NCBI GenBank assembly: GCA_017555205.1
Contig: JAFZGW010000013.1
Coordinates: 248,001 to 312,000, forward strand
Direction: 5' to 3'
Source: Akkermansia sp.
GTDB lineage: Bacteria > Verrucomicrobiota > Verrucomicrobiia > Verrucomicrobiales > Akkermansiaceae
DNA: 64,000 nucleotides
Positions 37,120-44,725 of the stretch are shown here, in pieces. Both the position numbers and the translations under genes were made by a program. Each line of letters begins with the position of its first letter. Within the stretch, counting starts at the first letter, position 1. The notes below the pieces were generated by a model. It was not told the origin of the DNA. It saw only the letters and a list, made by a program, of their open reading frames with translations, and ran no database searches.

Positions 37120-37968
37120 ATGGCACTGAACGGAACTAACATCCTAGCATTAACACTTCTGATATCCATGCCCGGGGTGTTCCCTGCCCTTGCGGCTGAA
37201 CTTAAGCGCCGCCCGCAATCGGCTACTGTGCAGCAAGTGAAAAAACAACAGATTTTATTCAGTCATTTGGTATTGCAAACAATCAGTCGCGACATGCCCC
37301 AAAGCGGCGGTTATTCTGCGACGCCACTGGATGTAGAACGCTTGGCTCAACGCGGTGTACAGTGGAATTCACAACTGAAATCACTTGTTATACACCCGGG
37401 AGCTGCCACGCCAACCTTCTGCTCAGCCGCATGTTACATGGTACTACTGCGAAGCCTGCAACGCTGGGAAGTTTACGCCGGACAGCGACTTCCACATGCC
37501 GCATGGCAGGCGCTGGATGTACAGGAAAATCAACCAGACGGCATAGGTGCATGGGGACGCGCCAACGCCAACGGCCCCGGGTTGGCCAAGCTTGTACACG
37601 ATTTGAAAGCCGGGGTTAATTTCAGCAATTTGCAACTTGCACAACCAGGTGATTTCCTCAAATTCTTCTGGACAAAGGAAATCGGAGTTCAAGAACGCGG
37701 TCATCTTGTTGTCTACTTAGGAACCGAAAAAACAAACGGAGTCTTGCATGTAAAATACTGGTCAGCCAACAAACCCGGTGGCTTCGGCATAAAGAGCACC
37801 CCGCTGAGCCGCATGCATAACCTCATTTTCACCCGCATCACTAACCCGCAAAACTTTGCCCGTGTTCACAAGATGCCGGAGCAGGATTCGTGGCTGAGAA
37901 ATATGCAACAGCGCAGCTTCAGCTTCGATGAAGTACGACGCGCTTGCAATATTGTCGAAACTCGCTGA
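37120..37968 (+). CDS. Secreted protein with possible NlpC/P60-like cysteine peptidase fold
   Basis: A 282-residue protein with a signal peptide ending near AALAA (about residue 26). The mature part has a helical Cys segment FCSAACYMVLLRSL, then QPGDFLKFFW and RGHLVVYLG, in the order Cys then GD then His found in NlpC/P60 and CHAP domains that cut peptidoglycan stem peptides. A third polar residue could come from YWSAN. The spacing between the Cys and His segments is long, so the match is tentative. If right, it acts on the cell wall in the periplasm. It is divergent from the NUDIX operon, and a Minf_1886 gene follows with its own promoter. Confidence 0.55.
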   Translation: MALNGTNILALTLLISMPGVFPALAAELKRRPQSATVQQVKKQQILFSHLVLQTISRDMPQSGGYSATPLDVERLAQRGVQWNSQLKSLVIHPGAATPTFCSAACYMVLLRSLQRWEVYAGQRLPHAAWQALDVQENQPDGIGAWGRANANGPGLAKLVHDLKAGVNFSNLQLAQPGDFLKFFWTKEIGVQERGHLVVYLGTEKTNGVLHVKYWSANKPGGFGIKSTPLSRMHNLIFTRITNPQNFARVHKMPEQDSWLRNMQQRSFSFDEVRRACNIVETR

Positions 37969-38045
37969 CTTTCTCAAAGTGTATCCGGTAGCCATGCTCA
38001 ATATACCCGAAAAACGGCAAAAAAGTTCAATGGCGCGTTTTGATA

Positions 38046-38074
38046 TTGCAGTCACATTCACAGCATGATAAAAT
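38046..38074 (+). promoter_or_regulatory. Promoter of the Minf_1886 gene (leaderless type)
   Basis: TTGCAG (38046-38051), 17 bp, TAAAAT (38069-38074), then 8 bases to the ATG at 38083. Confidence 0.75.
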
Positions 38075-38082
38075 GATGTGGT

Positions 38083-38490
38083 ATGAAGCAGGGCTTTGAA
38101 AAAGCGGTGGCTATGTTGGTAGAGCGCTATCCGGAATATCCGGAAGAGGCGTACGAGTTTATGCGAACCGGGCTCGATGCCGCAGCCGATCGGTTCTGTA
38201 AAGATGACAAAAGCCCGCACCTGAGCGCAAAGGAAGTCTACTTAGGAGCTTGCGCCTACGCACTCGAGGAATACGGTCCTATGGCGGCTGACGTTCTGGG
38301 GTTCTGGGGTATACACTCCGCGAGTGACTTCGGCAATATCGTCTACAACCTCATCGAAGTGGGCATCTTTGGCAAACAAAAAGAAGACAAACGCGAACAA
38401 TTCGACGAGCTGCCCGATTTGCAAAGTTTCCTCAACGCCCCATACGATGGCACCTACGATGGCCCACTCTCAGAATTACCCAATTTTTAA
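38083..38490 (+). CDS. Minf_1886-family protein
   Basis: A 135-residue protein fitting the Verrucomicrobia-specific Minf_1886 family (TIGR04138), of unknown function. Landmarks are an N-terminal helix with YPEEAYEFM, HLSAKEVYLGACAYALEEYGPMA, the WGIHSASDFGNIVYNLIEVG core and an acidic C-terminal segment beginning KEDKREQFDELPD. It is cytoplasmic and has no known catalytic motif. It is the best taxonomic marker in this window. The promoter places transcription start at or next to the ATG. Agmatine deiminase follows after 16 bases and may be cotranscribed. Confidence 0.85.
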   Translation: MKQGFEKAVAMLVERYPEYPEEAYEFMRTGLDAAADRFCKDDKSPHLSAKEVYLGACAYALEEYGPMAADVLGFWGIHSASDFGNIVYNLIEVGIFGKQKEDKREQFDELPDLQSFLNAPYDGTYDGPLSELPNF

Positions 38491-38506
38491 CACAGCTGAC
38501 ACCAAT

Positions 38507-39550
38507 ATGAGCACACTGACTACAATGCAGGGTGAACAGTTGCGCTGGCCTGCCGAATGGGAAAAACAACAGGCGGTCTGGCTTTCCTGGCCCCACAGAG
38601 AAGACTTATGGCAAGGAGGTCTGGCGGAACTGACCGGGCACTATGCCGATTTGGCTGCAGTTATAGCCCCACACGCACAAGTGCGAATAAATGCAGCCGC
38701 TGCGCTGCATACCGGAATCGAATGCCTGTTGCAACAACGGGGCGTGCTTAACTACGCGCTCTACGACCATCCGACCAACGATGTATGGTGCCGCGATCAC
38801 GGTCCCATATTTGTGCAGCGTCAAGACGGCACACGACAGCTGGCAGACTGGACATTCAACGCCTGGGGCGGCAAGTTTGCCCCGTGGAATCTCGACAATG
38901 AAGTACCGACCCGCATAGCGGAAAGCCTGAACCTGCCGCGGTTGAGCAGCAATCTGATTCTGGAGGGAGGAGCAATCGAGGGCAACGGTGAGGGATTGCT
39001 CATTACCACGGAAGCCGTACTGCTCAACCCTAATCGCAATCCCGGTATAAGCAAAGCTGAAATTGAAGCTGAGCTACACCGCATTCTGGGCACCAAACAG
39101 GTTTTCTGGCTGGGCTGCGGAATTGAGGGCGACGACACAGACGGCCACATCGATGACATGGTGCGTTTTGTGAATGCCGAGGCGGCAGTATCTATTGTTG
39201 AGCCCAATCCACGCTCCCCACACTACCGCAATCTGGCTGAAAATAATGAACGACTGCAAGACCTGCGCACCCCTGCCGGGCACCGTGTAGAAATCGTCCC
39301 CCTTCCCATGCCACAGCCTTTAGTGGCAACAGATTGGCGCTTGGAACAGTTACCGGCCAGCTACGCGAACTTCCTCATCTGCAATGGGGCTGTTATCGTA
39401 CCGATATTCAACCAAGCGAAAGAAGATGACCGTGCGCTGGGCATATTGCGTGAGTGCTTCCCTGGACGACAGGTTATCGGCTTCGATGCCCGCCGACTTG
39501 TCATCGAGGGTGGAGCAATCCATTGCATCACACAACAGGAAATAGCATAA
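38507..39550 (+). CDS. aguA: Agmatine deiminase
   Basis: Hydrolyses agmatine to N-carbamoylputrescine and ammonia on the route from arginine to putrescine. The 347-residue product carries family landmarks: WPAEWEKQQAVWLSWPH, DVWCRDHGPIF, LEGGAIEGNGEG, the metal-like GDDTDGHIDDMVRF and the C-terminal catalytic Cys in EGGAIHCITQQ. Overall it fits the AguA/peptidylarginine deiminase-like group. The ATG at 38507 is chosen since upstream sequence belongs to the Minf_1886 gene; ATG at 38525 is an alternative. N-carbamoylputrescine amidase (aguB) is not next to it. A thioredoxin-like gene follows after 14 bases. Confidence 0.9.
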   Translation: MSTLTTMQGEQLRWPAEWEKQQAVWLSWPHREDLWQGGLAELTGHYADLAAVIAPHAQVRINAAAALHTGIECLLQQRGVLNYALYDHPTNDVWCRDHGPIFVQRQDGTRQLADWTFNAWGGKFAPWNLDNEVPTRIAESLNLPRLSSNLILEGGAIEGNGEGLLITTEAVLLNPNRNPGISKAEIEAELHRILGTKQVFWLGCGIEGDDTDGHIDDMVRFVNAEAAVSIVEPNPRSPHYRNLAENNERLQDLRTPAGHRVEIVPLPMPQPLVATDWRLEQLPASYANFLICNGAVIVPIFNQAKEDDRALGILRECFPGRQVIGFDARRLVIEGGAIHCITQQEIA

Positions 39551-39564
39551 ACACTACACAAGTC

Positions 39565-40497
39565 ATGATAAAATTTCACCGCTCCATTTTCTGCACCCTG
39601 AGTGTTCTTGCCTCGCACTTGCTCGCAGACAACAGCTGGCAGGTGGATTTACCTGCGGCTCTGCAGCAAGCCGAACGCGAAAACAAACTGGTTTTGGTCG
39701 ATTTTACCGGGTCAGACTGGTGTACAGCGTGCATCGCACTGCGCAAAAACGTGCTCGATACGAAAGATTTTCGCAACTGGGCGGCAGATAAATTCATACT
39801 TGTTGAAATTGATTTACCGCAAAGCAAAACACTCCCCGACAATCAATTAGAGCACAACAAAACCGTAGCCGAAAGCTACGGTATAGCGTCATTCCCCACC
39901 GTTATGGTACTCAATCCACAGGGGGAAGTTATGGGCGGATTTGAGGGATTTGTGAAAAGCACAGCGGATGCCGTGGCGGAATTGAAACACGCTATCGACG
40001 CCGCGCCGAAGTTTAGCAAGGCAAAGCTAACAAGCGGCACTGAACGAGCACGCCTGCTCTACAGCATCTACACCAACTATCCCACAAGCAAGAGTTTTGC
40101 ACAACATGCCAACGCGCTGAGAGAATTGACCCAAGAGGCAGACCCGGATAACCTGACCGGTATACACCACCACGCTGCAGTACAAGAACAAGCTCAGCGT
40201 TTTCTGGAAGAGCGCAACGCTACCCGCATGCACAGCCCTGCAATGGGCACCCTGCTGGAAAGGCAGTTGAAAGAAGCTTTACCTGAAAATCGCCCTTCAG
40301 TGCTTATGGAGCGCTGTCAATATGCGCTGGGAACGGCCGAGACTACGGAAGACATCGAAAAAACTCGCAAAATGTTCGAAGAACTAGTCCCCTTGCTCCC
40401 GGCTGAGGAGGCGGCAGAAGTTCGCCATTTTATAAAATCTTACTTCAGGGATTCGGCTGCGCTGCTGCAAATGCTAAAAGCCGGACGGTCACATTAG
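39565..40497 (+). CDS. Secreted thioredoxin-fold protein with C-terminal helical extension
   Basis: A 310-residue protein with a signal peptide (MIKFHRSIFCTLSVLASHLLA). Residues about 25-140 are a thioredoxin-like domain with LVDFTGSDWCTACIAL, giving the redox motif WCTAC, and the cis-Pro region SFPTVMVLNPQGE. This DUF953/Thioredoxin_7-like form with SDWC is common in Verrucomicrobia and Planctomycetes. The remaining 170 residues are helical and unassigned. It probably works on disulfides or Cys reduction in the periplasm. It begins 14 bases after aguA, so it is probably in the same transcript, though no functional link is evident. Confidence 0.8.
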   Translation: MIKFHRSIFCTLSVLASHLLADNSWQVDLPAALQQAERENKLVLVDFTGSDWCTACIALRKNVLDTKDFRNWAADKFILVEIDLPQSKTLPDNQLEHNKTVAESYGIASFPTVMVLNPQGEVMGGFEGFVKSTADAVAELKHAIDAAPKFSKAKLTSGTERARLLYSIYTNYPTSKSFAQHANALRELTQEADPDNLTGIHHHAAVQEQAQRFLEERNATRMHSPAMGTLLERQLKEALPENRPSVLMERCQYALGTAETTEDIEKTRKMFEELVPLLPAEEAAEVRHFIKSYFRDSAALLQMLKAGRSH

Positions 40498-40639
40498 CCA
40501 TTAGCTAAGCAAAGAATTAACGACAGACTTAGTCCATACTATATCTACAATTCAAAATTTCATCGGGCGAGGTATCAATTCCCGAAAATAAAGTTTTTTT
40601 AGAACAATCCCCCCCTGCAATACGTCTTAAAAAGCGAAC

Positions 40640-41044
40640 ATGAAAAACAAAACAGCACAATACTGCATCGCTTACTCCATACTCATACCAGCCATTATTC
40701 TCCTGATTACCTTCATGGATGCAGGACCTCTCAAAACCGGCTTAACTCAATTCTTTATGGCATTACCGGCCATTCCGTGTGCCGTCTTCTGGTTATGGAT
40801 ACAACGTGGCAATATACTTTCCGTTTCCACAATATACATTTGCGTGGGGCTGCCGCTACTGCTCAGCATACTACTGCCCCTAGTAGCAGGAGCAATGTCC
40901 GGCCTAATGGATTTTTCGTACAGCGGAACTCTGTCAGAGCAAATTCTTGCGTTGATTAAGCAAAATATCCAGGCATCAATTGTCATGATTCTACTCACAA
41001 TGGTAGGGCGCTGGATTTCCGGCTTCAGTCAAAGCATGAGCTAA
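40640..41044 (+). CDS. Small integral membrane protein of unknown function
   Basis: A 134-residue hydrophobic protein with four likely transmembrane segments (about 9-25, 37-53, 62-85 and 108-126) and short loops. I see no motif that names a family. Base composition is more AT-rich than its neighbours. It ends one base before the convergent rnhC stop, with no terminator between. Coding status rests on the continuous hydrophobic pattern and a plausible ATG. Confidence 0.5.
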   Translation: MKNKTAQYCIAYSILIPAIILLITFMDAGPLKTGLTQFFMALPAIPCAVFWLWIQRGNILSVSTIYICVGLPLLLSILLPLVAGAMSGLMDFSYSGTLSEQILALIKQNIQASIVMILLTMVGRWISGFSQSMS

Positions 41045-41045
41045 G

Positions 41046-41984
41046 TCACTTCAGTACATTTGCAGTAGTTTTGAAATGAAGCTTGGCCACATCGGCCAAG
41101 CGCTCTTGGCCGTGAGTCGAAACGAAAACGCGAGCCGCCTTCGTAACATGCGGTGAACAACCAAGCGGTAAACTACATCCACTGGCCACAGCGGCATCCT
41201 TCATCCATTTCACAAAACGAGCGCGAGCAAGAATGGAAGCCGCAGCCACGGCAACATCACTTTCACCACGCACACGCTGCTCGAGCTTTACGGGGACATT
41301 GCGTTTTTTCAAAGCGTGGTACAAAACCCACTCATTGGCAAACTTGTCGCTCAGCGCGCGCGGGCATGTGGGTACCTTCTCGTGCAGAGCTGCAATAACC
41401 CGGGCATGCCCCCATGCCAACAGGCGATTAAGATTACCGAACTCAGCATATAGTTCATTATATCGCTTGGGGCCTATGCAAACTACTTCATACGCCACAC
41501 CGGGCAAGGCCATAACCTTTGCGGCCATGCTTGCTATTTTATTGTCATCGGGTATAGACTTGCTATCTCGGCATCCGAGCTTGACCAAGGCCTCCGCCGT
41601 GCGCTCATCCGAATACACGCCGGCTATCACCAATGGGCCGAAGTAATCACCTTTACCACTTTCATCCACACCGAAGTGCGGTGTAATATCAAGAGTCGAG
41701 GGCAGTACCTTTGGAGACTCCACCGTGGTGTTTTTTCCCGTAACTGCGGATATTCCGGATTGTGGGTTCACAAGCAGCACAAACTCCATGAACTCATCAG
41801 CCCCGGCGCCCTGCACCAATAGCTTGCCCTTTTTAGGGAAATACGCAACATTCACGCGCGGCCCCTCAAAACAAAAATCAGCAAAATCCCGTTTACTCTC
41901 CTGAAATCCGGCACGTTGCTGCAACTTATTTCGCAACTGCTGTGCCTCTGTCGGACTAAGCTGAACTGTGTGTTGATTGGCCAT
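41046..41984 (-). CDS. rnhC: Ribonuclease HIII
   Basis: Cuts RNA in RNA-DNA hybrids. The 312-residue product has the N-terminal TBP-like substrate-binding domain (about 1-85, with LLVQG near the end) and an RNase HII-type catalytic domain. FGVDESGKGDYFGPLVIAGV supplies the DEGK-like start (DESGKGD, typical of HIII), followed by GCRDSKSIPD and the late acidic RGESDVAVAAASILARARFV. The N-terminal domain and DESGKGD distinguish HIII from HII. The ATG at 41984 is the start that gives a normal N-terminus; upstream codons overlap the promoter region shared with the HU gene. Confidence 0.92.
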   Translation of the reverse strand: MANQHTVQLSPTEAQQLRNKLQQRAGFQESKRDFADFCFEGPRVNVAYFPKKGKLLVQGAGADEFMEFVLLVNPQSGISAVTGKNTTVESPKVLPSTLDITPHFGVDESGKGDYFGPLVIAGVYSDERTAEALVKLGCRDSKSIPDDNKIASMAAKVMALPGVAYEVVCIGPKRYNELYAEFGNLNRLLAWGHARVIAALHEKVPTCPRALSDKFANEWVLYHALKKRNVPVKLEQRVRGESDVAVAAASILARARFVKWMKDAAVASGCSLPLGCSPHVTKAARVFVSTHGQERLADVAKLHFKTTANVLK

Positions 41985-42155
41985 AGCGCCCTTAAAATGC
42001 CCCGATTCTGAACTTTCGTCAATATAAAATACCACATTTCCTCGCTTTTTCACCCCTGTTGACGCAAAAAAAACATTGAACACGCTTTTTTTGCGTGCAT
42101 AACGTGAGAAAATACGCTATATTCCCTCCGGCTTCTTCAACAAAGCAAAAAACTT

Positions 42156-42464
42156 ATGGCTAATACGATTACAAAACGAGAGCTTGTCAACAAGATTTGC
42201 GCCGAGACTCGCAGCAACCTGACGCAGAACGATGTCCTCGAGGTTATCCAGAAGGCCGTCGATCTCATCATCGAGTCTCTGGGCAACGGCGACCGCGTCG
42301 TTCTTCGCAACTTCGGCACATTCACCGTAAAGGAGGTTAAGGCCAAGATTGGTCGTAACCCCAAGGACCCCGGCAAGGATGTACCCATCCCCGCCCGCTC
42401 CGTGGTGAAGTTCAAGGTTGGCAAAACCCTCAAGGAAGCTGCCGCTAAGGTTGTGACCGAGTAA
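42156..42464 (+). CDS. HU/IHF-family DNA-binding protein
   Basis: A 102-residue nucleoid protein. It opens TKRELVNKICAETRSNL, has the dimer-core VVLRNFGTFTVKEVKAKIGRNPKD and the DNA-contacting beta-arm with RNPKDPGKDVPIPARSVVKFKVGK, the Pro residue that inserts into the minor groove being present. HU and IHF cannot be told apart by eye. It is divergent from rnhC and followed by a terminator. Upstream bases show TTGCGT and TACGCT 16 bp apart, a possible promoter. Confidence 0.95.
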   Translation: MANTITKRELVNKICAETRSNLTQNDVLEVIQKAVDLIIESLGNGDRVVLRNFGTFTVKEVKAKIGRNPKDPGKDVPIPARSVVKFKVGKTLKEAAAKVVTE

Positions 42465-42508
42465 TTTTTCGGCGCCGCCTCATTGAAATTAACCATCAAT
42501 TTACTTCA

Positions 42509-42541
42509 ACGAGCCATATCGAATTCCCCGATATGGCTCGT
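42509..42541 (+). terminator. Terminator after the HU gene
   Basis: ACGAGCCATATCG / CGATATGGCTCGT (42509-42521, 42529-42541), a 13-bp stem with a 7-nt loop. Confidence 0.8.
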
Positions 42542-42589
42542 AAAGTTTTACATTTTCTCCAAAAAAAATACTTTTTTTAACTTTTACGC

Positions 42590-42618
42590 TTGACATCCCC
42601 AATAATTTCATATATAAT
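42590..42618 (+). promoter_or_regulatory. Consensus promoter of tRNA-Lys and tRNA-Glu
   Basis: TTGACA (42590-42595), 17 bp, TATAAT (42613-42618). Both hexamers are perfect, as expected for a strong stable-RNA promoter. Confidence 0.9.
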
Positions 42619-42650
42619 CTCAGCGTTGCCCGTTGACGGCACACATCAGT

Positions 42651-42723
42651 GCGCAGATAGCTCAGTCGGTAGAGCAGTAGACTTTTAATCTATTGGTCCC
42701 GGGTTCGAGTCCCGGTCTGCGTA
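42651..42723 (+). tRNA. tRNA-Lys(TTT)
   Basis: A 73-nt cloverleaf: acceptor GCGCAGA/TCTGCGT, anticodon stem GTAGA/TCTAT, loop CTTTTAA with anticodon TTT, T arm CCCGGGTTCGAGTCCCGG. CCA is not encoded. Confidence 0.96.
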
Positions 42724-42729
42724 CTACAT

Positions 42730-42801
42730 GTCCCCATCGTCTAGGGGTTAGGACATATGATTCTCAGTCATAGAACCGCGGTTCGAATCCGCGTGGGGAT
42801 G
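42730..42801 (+). tRNA. tRNA-Glu(CTC)
   Basis: A 72-nt cloverleaf: acceptor GTCCCCA/TGGGGAT, anticodon stem TATGA/TCATA, loop TTCTCAG with anticodon CTC, T arm CGCGGTTCGAATCCGCG. It begins 6 bases after tRNA-Lys(TTT). Confidence 0.96.
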
Positions 42802-42803
42802 TT

Positions 42804-42839
42804 AAAAGACCCGAGGTAAACAACCTCGGGTCTTTTTTT
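42804..42839 (+). terminator. Terminator of the tRNA-Lys/tRNA-Glu unit
   Basis: AAAAGACCCGAGG / CCTCGGGTCTTTT followed by more T residues. Confidence 0.9.
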
Positions 42840-42873
42840 GTGCGGATATAAAGCAATAAGACACGGATTTAAC

Positions 42874-42902
42874 TTGTCAGACAGAGGAGTATGCGGTAGA
42901 AT
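42874..42902 (+). promoter_or_regulatory. Promoter of the PpiD-like gene
   Basis: TTGTCA (42874-42879), 17 bp, TAGAAT (42897-42902), leaving a leader of about 40 bases. Confidence 0.65.
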
Positions 42903-42950
42903 GCGCAAGTTCAGCGCGCAGGCGCGGAAACAACCATCACATATCAGGCC

Positions 42951-44711
42951 ATGACATTCCTCGAATTCATCCGCAAAAACTCACTGTTAGTCCTTATCGT
43001 TATCGTCGCCATCGCTGCCGGCCTGATAATGATGGATTACAGCAATCAGGGCAGTGCTTTCTCCCGAGATTTCCACATTCAGGTGAACGGCACTAATTAC
43101 AAGACCCCCGATGTGTACAACCTCGGAGAAAGCGCAGAAAGCACCATCCAGCAGCTGGTAAGCCAGAACTATACCAAGTTGCGCGAGCGCTTTGATACCA
43201 ACAACGATGATGATTTGAGCGCCGATGAGCAAGCTGCACTGAACGCATGGCTCGAACAGCACCCGGAGGTGGAAGCGGCCTCTGCCCGCCTGCAATACGT
43301 ACTGAACGCCTGGTGTTATGGTCTTTGCAAACGCAGCGAAGAGAATATCGCCATCAACCGCGCCATGCTGCGCGAGGAAGCCAAGGCTCTGGGTATTGTT
43401 CCCTCCAAAGAACAGATTGACAAATATATCACCTCACTGCCGGCATTCCGCAAGGAAGACGGTAACTTTGACAATAAACTTTACCAAAACCTGACGGGCT
43501 ATTACGATGGCGTAGCTAATAACCCTGCTGAGCAGGCATTCCGCAGTGTTATTTCCGACATCATCATCTGGGAGACTGTCGGCGCTATGATTACAACCGA
43601 TGTCGCCTACAACACCAAGACCCAATCCGCTATTATCGATGCCGGCAATCAAAACCTGAAAGGTAAAACTGCATGGCTTGCAGCAGACAAAGTAGCTGCA
43701 CCTGCCGCCCCCACGGAAGACGAGCTTAAAGCGTACTGGGAGACCAATAAGGATAAGTACAAGAGCGAACAGCAGCGCATCGTTTCCATCTACACCCTCA
43801 CCCCCGGCAAAAATGAGTCTACCGATTCGCTCATGAACACAGCCGACGTCATCATGCAGGACTTTTCGATGGCAGACGGTATCGGGATGGACAGCATCCT
43901 CGAAAATGCCGCCAACTCTCCTGAAAACGCTGAATTTACCTACAAGAATGAGGACGGCTGCACCCACATCACCCTGCCTCTTTGCACAGAAGCTGCTGCC
44001 CCCGATGCGCTGAAGACTGTGGTTACCCACAATGGTAAAAGCACGACGCTTGCCGCTATCGCATTCAATAACATCGAGGTTGGCGCCACTCTGGCGGACT
44101 ATGAAGCAGCCGTTAAGAACGGCACCGTTGACAAGCTCTGCACCATTCAACAGCTGCGCGGATTCTATCTTACCCAAGACGGCAAAGCCGTGCTGATTAA
44201 AGTTGAGGCCATTTCTCCGCCTACAGTACTCCCCTTTGAACAGGCTCGAGAAAAAGCCTTGGCCGACCTGAATGCGGAGCGTGCAGACAATGCGCTGAAG
44301 CTGGCGGCAGAAAAACTTTACCAAGAAATGAGCGAGGCCGCCACCAAGGGAGAAGGCACTGATTCGCTCTTTGCAAAGGCTGCTGCCGCCGGTGCTGAGG
44401 TCAGCGATTTCGGACCCTGCACGCTGGGACTCGATTCCGATTTACCCGCCGGGCTGACCACTCAGGCTCTGCTCACCACCGCTACCGGCAAGCTCTGCCC
44501 GCTGGTTATCCAGACCGATGGCGCACGCATCAGCACCATTACGGAGCGCACCATCACCGACGACAAGCAATATACACTCAGCAAGCACATCTACCAGCTG
44601 CCCATGAGCAATGCTCAGCTGTGCAACCAAGTGATGCTCGATTGGCTCAACACCGCTTATATTCGCTACAACGTACAGTTGGCTGAGTACGTTGAGACCA
44701 ACATTAAGTAA
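42951..44711 (+). CDS. PpiD/SurA-N-like membrane-anchored periplasmic foldase with an EF-hand loop
   Basis: A 586-residue protein with one N-terminal membrane anchor (about 11-28) and a large periplasmic part. Residues around 125-190 (EEAKALGIVPSKEQIDKYI, PAFRKEDGNFDNKLYQNL) match the SurA_N/PpiD chaperone helices. A second lobe follows, but I cannot find a convincing parvulin active site, so it may be chaperone-only. At 82-93 the sequence DTNNDDDLSADE fits the 12-residue EF-hand calcium loop, with acids at 1, 3, 5 and 12. The family normally lacks this. It likely helps outer-membrane proteins fold. A POT transporter follows after 14 bases, so the two may be cotranscribed. Confidence 0.75.
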   Translation: MTFLEFIRKNSLLVLIVIVAIAAGLIMMDYSNQGSAFSRDFHIQVNGTNYKTPDVYNLGESAESTIQQLVSQNYTKLRERFDTNNDDDLSADEQAALNAWLEQHPEVEAASARLQYVLNAWCYGLCKRSEENIAINRAMLREEAKALGIVPSKEQIDKYITSLPAFRKEDGNFDNKLYQNLTGYYDGVANNPAEQAFRSVISDIIIWETVGAMITTDVAYNTKTQSAIIDAGNQNLKGKTAWLAADKVAAPAAPTEDELKAYWETNKDKYKSEQQRIVSIYTLTPGKNESTDSLMNTADVIMQDFSMADGIGMDSILENAANSPENAEFTYKNEDGCTHITLPLCTEAAAPDALKTVVTHNGKSTTLAAIAFNNIEVGATLADYEAAVKNGTVDKLCTIQQLRGFYLTQDGKAVLIKVEAISPPTVLPFEQAREKALADLNAERADNALKLAAEKLYQEMSEAATKGEGTDSLFAKAAAAGAEVSDFGPCTLGLDSDLPAGLTTQALLTTATGKLCPLVIQTDGARISTITERTITDDKQYTLSKHIYQLPMSNAQLCNQVMLDWLNTAYIRYNVQLAEYVETNIK

Positions 44712-44725
44712 AGCCCGTCAAACAC

